Source of the DNA: Alsobacter sp964544365
GTDB lineage: Bacteria > Pseudomonadota > Alphaproteobacteria > Rhizobiales > Beijerinckiaceae
Assembly: GCA_964544365.1 (NCBI GenBank)
Contig: CAZJCW010000244.1
Coordinates: 1-6,614, forward strand
Direction: 5' to 3'
DNA length: 6,614 nucleotides
In this document: positions 5,196-6,614 of the stretch, one piece after another
How positions within the stretch are numbered: position 1 is the stretch's first letter
Layout of the letters: each line of letters starts with the position of its first letter
Made by a program: the position numbers and the translations under genes
The notes under the pieces: model-generated
The model's database searches: none
The model's input: only the letters and a program-made list of their open reading frames with translations
Told to the model about the DNA's origin: nothing

Positions 5196-5250
5196 GTTGC
5201 CTGAAGCCATCCCGTAGCAGACGCATCCACCCAACCGATCGATCAGCCTC

Positions 5251-5266
5251 GAAGCGCCCGCGCTTC
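5251..5266 (+). other. Small hairpin just upstream of the ilvB ribosome site
   Basis: GAAGCG (5251-5256) pairs with CGCTTC (5261-5266) around a CCCG loop, ending nine bases before the AGGGAG Shine-Dalgarno. It may influence ribosome access or mRNA stability, or may be incidental. The rest of 5196-5250 shows nothing I can assign. Confidence 0.35.
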
Positions 5267-5275
5267 ACTTGCCCC

Positions 5276-5281
5276 AGGGAG
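5276..5281 (+). promoter_or_regulatory. Ribosome binding site of ilvB
   Basis: AGGGAG (5276-5281) lies seven bases before ATG 5289. It supports that start over the in-frame ATG at 5301 (codon 5), which has no comparable site at the right distance. Confidence 0.75.
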
Positions 5282-5288
5282 TACGACG

Positions 5289-6614
5289 ATGACCCGACAG
5301 ATGACCGGCGCCGAGATGGTCGTCCAGGCGCTGCAGGACCAGGGCGTCGAGCACATCTTCGGCTATCCCGGCGGCGCCGTGCTGCCGATCTACGACGCGC
5401 TGTTCCACCAGGAACAGGTCAAGCACGTGCTGGTTCGCCACGAGCAGGGCGCCGTCCACGCCGCCGAGGGCTATGCCCGCTCCTCCGGCAAGGTCGGTTG
5501 CGTGCTCGTCACGTCGGGCCCCGGGGCCACCAACGCCGTCACGGGCCTCACCGACGCGATGATGGACTCGATCCCGCTGGTCTGCATCACCGGCCAGGTG
5601 CCGACCCATCTCATCGGATCCGATGCCTTCCAGGAGTGCGACACGGTCGGCATCACCCGCCACTGCACGAAGCACAACTACCTCGTGAAGCGCATCGAGG
5701 ACCTGCCGCGCATCCTGCACGAGGCGTTCTACGTCGCCTCGAACGGACGGCCCGGCCCGGTCGTCGTGGACATCCCCAAGGACATCCAGTTCGCCAAGGG
5801 CTCCTATGCCCGCCCGATGTCGAACGGCCACAAGACCTATCGTCCGACCGTGAAGGGCGACATCGACAAGATCCGCGCGGCGGTTGAACTGATGGCATCG
5901 GCCAAGCGGCCCGTCTTCTACACCGGCGGCGGCGTCATCAACGCCGGCACGGAGGCGTCAGCCCTGCTGCGCGAGCTCGTCCGCCTCACCGGCTATCCCA
6001 TCACCTCGACGCTGATGGGGCTCGGCGCCTATCCCGCGGCCGACCCGCAGTGGCTCGGCATGCTCGGCATGCACGGCACCTACGAAGCCAACATGACGAT
6101 GCACGACTGCGACGTCATGATCTGCATCGGCGCGCGCTTCGACGACCGGATCACCGGCCGCCTCGATGCCTTCTCGCCGAAGTCGAAGAAGATCCACGTC
6201 GACATCGACCCGTCCTCGATCAACAAGAACGTCCGCGCCCATATCGGCATCGTCGGCGATTGCGGACACGTGCTCGAGGACATGGTGCGGCTGTGGCGCT
6301 CGATGTCGCCGCAGGTCGACCGCAAGGCCCTCGACGGCTGGTGGGCGCAGATCGACGGCTGGCGCGCGCGCAAGTCGCTGTCCTATGCGCCGTCGAAGGA
6401 GATCATCAAGCCGCAATATGCCGTGCAGCGGCTCTACGAGCTGACCAAGGATCGCGACGTCTACATCACGACCGAGGTCGGCCAGCACCAGATGTGGGCC
6501 GCCCAGCACTTCCATTTCCAGGAGCCGAACCGCTGGATGACCTCCGGTGGCCTCGGAACGATGGGCTACGGCCTGCCGGCTGCCATCGGCGTGCAGATGG
6601 CGCACCCCAAGGCG
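5289..6614 (+). CDS. ilvB: Acetolactate synthase large (catalytic) subunit, 3' end outside the window
   Basis: The first 442 codons are open to the window edge; the family usually runs to about 570-600 residues, so roughly three quarters is visible. The enzyme is ThDP-, FAD- and Mg-dependent. It condenses two pyruvates to 2-acetolactate (valine, leucine) or pyruvate with 2-oxobutyrate to acetohydroxybutyrate (isoleucine). The ThDP-binding N-terminal domain includes FGYPGGAVLPIYDAL (24-38), the catalytic Glu52 in RHEQGA, and VTSGPGATNAVTGL (74-87). The central FAD-binding domain includes GARFDDR (281-287) and IHVDID (302-307). The C-terminal ThDP domain begins with EVGQHQMW (396-403) and GGLGTMGYGLPAAIG (420-434); the Mg-binding GDGxF motif lies beyond the edge. 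The start is set by the ribosome site at 5276. Expression is probably controlled by the attenuator at 5092-5195. The regulatory subunit gene (ilvN/ilvH) is expected immediately downstream. The same gene is called ilvI in many rhizobial genomes. Confidence 0.97.
   Translation, partial: MTRQMTGAEMVVQALQDQGVEHIFGYPGGAVLPIYDALFHQEQVKHVLVRHEQGAVHAAEGYARSSGKVGCVLVTSGPGATNAVTGLTDAMMDSIPLVCITGQVPTHLIGSDAFQECDTVGITRHCTKHNYLVKRIEDLPRILHEAFYVASNGRPGPVVVDIPKDIQFAKGSYARPMSNGHKTYRPTVKGDIDKIRAAVELMASAKRPVFYTGGGVINAGTEASALLRELVRLTGYPITSTLMGLGAYPAADPQWLGMLGMHGTYEANMTMHDCDVMICIGARFDDRITGRLDAFSPKSKKIHVDIDPSSINKNVRAHIGIVGDCGHVLEDMVRLWRSMSPQVDRKALDGWWAQIDGWRARKSLSYAPSKEIIKPQYAVQRLYELTKDRDVYITTEVGQHQMWAAQHFHFQEPNRWMTSGGLGTMGYGLPAAIGVQMAHPKA

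Noticed and set aside
4861..5268. Frames of about 90-135 codons on both strands across the ilv leader region
   Set aside because: They cross the promoter, leader peptide and terminator. Their translations are low-complexity, and the regulatory reading explains the region better.
1..6614. CRISPR, tRNA, rRNA, insertion sequence, toxin-antitoxin or phage-defence locus
   Set aside because: I looked for spaced direct repeats, transposase or nuclease motifs, and cloverleaf-like arms on both strands and found none. All large frames are accounted for by the genes listed.

Overview
This is a GC-rich chromosomal window that reads as an alphaproteobacterium, most likely of the Hyphomicrobiales (Rhizobiales) type. 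The basis is the GC-biased codon use, the alphaproteobacterial look of the SerB, MiaA and acetolactate synthase proteins, and the recognisable neighbourhood degP-like protease / serB (reverse) / miaA / ilvB. All genes look like housekeeping or stress-maintenance genes. I see no insertion sequence, phage gene, CRISPR array, tRNA or rRNA.

Layout: (1) 6-1514 (+), a periplasmic Do/HtrA-family serine endoprotease with two PDZ domains. It is followed at 1538-1566 by a strong hairpin terminator that can serve both strands. (2) 1619-2545 (-), phosphoserine phosphatase serB, running towards the protease. (3) 2524-3507 (+), miaA, tRNA dimethylallyltransferase, head-to-head with serB, with start regions that overlap or nearly touch. 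(4) 3593-4084 (+), a small protein resembling the methylguanine-DNA methyltransferase fold, with Trp where the reactive Cys would be. It is probably a non-enzymatic alkyltransferase-like (ATL) protein. (5) 4088-4906 (-), a DUF155 (RMD1/RMND1/YagE) protein with a C-terminal membrane anchor, convergent with gene 4 and only 3 bases away. (6) 4907-5288, a regulatory interval. It holds an inverted repeat, a sigma-70-type promoter, a 16-codon leader peptide with consecutive Ile-Leu-Ile-Val codons, a set of competing RNA stems and an intrinsic terminator. (7) 5289-6614 (+), the acetolactate synthase large subunit, cut off by the window end.

The most interesting element is the ilv leader at 5092-5195, which has every part of a ribosome-mediated transcription attenuator. 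When branched-chain aminoacyl-tRNA is scarce, a ribosome stalled on the Ile/Leu/Ile/Val codons would mask one RNA arm and leave another free to capture the terminator's 5' arm, so transcription enters ilvB. When supply is good, the ribosome reaches the stop codon and the terminator forms. This type of control is known for ilv operons, so the principle is not new, but this leader is short and easily missed.

The other points worth following are the PWWR variant in the ATL-like protein, the head-to-head serB/miaA starts, and the two apparently inserted genes (ATL-like and DUF155) between miaA and ilvB. I found no convincing sign of a wholly new system.
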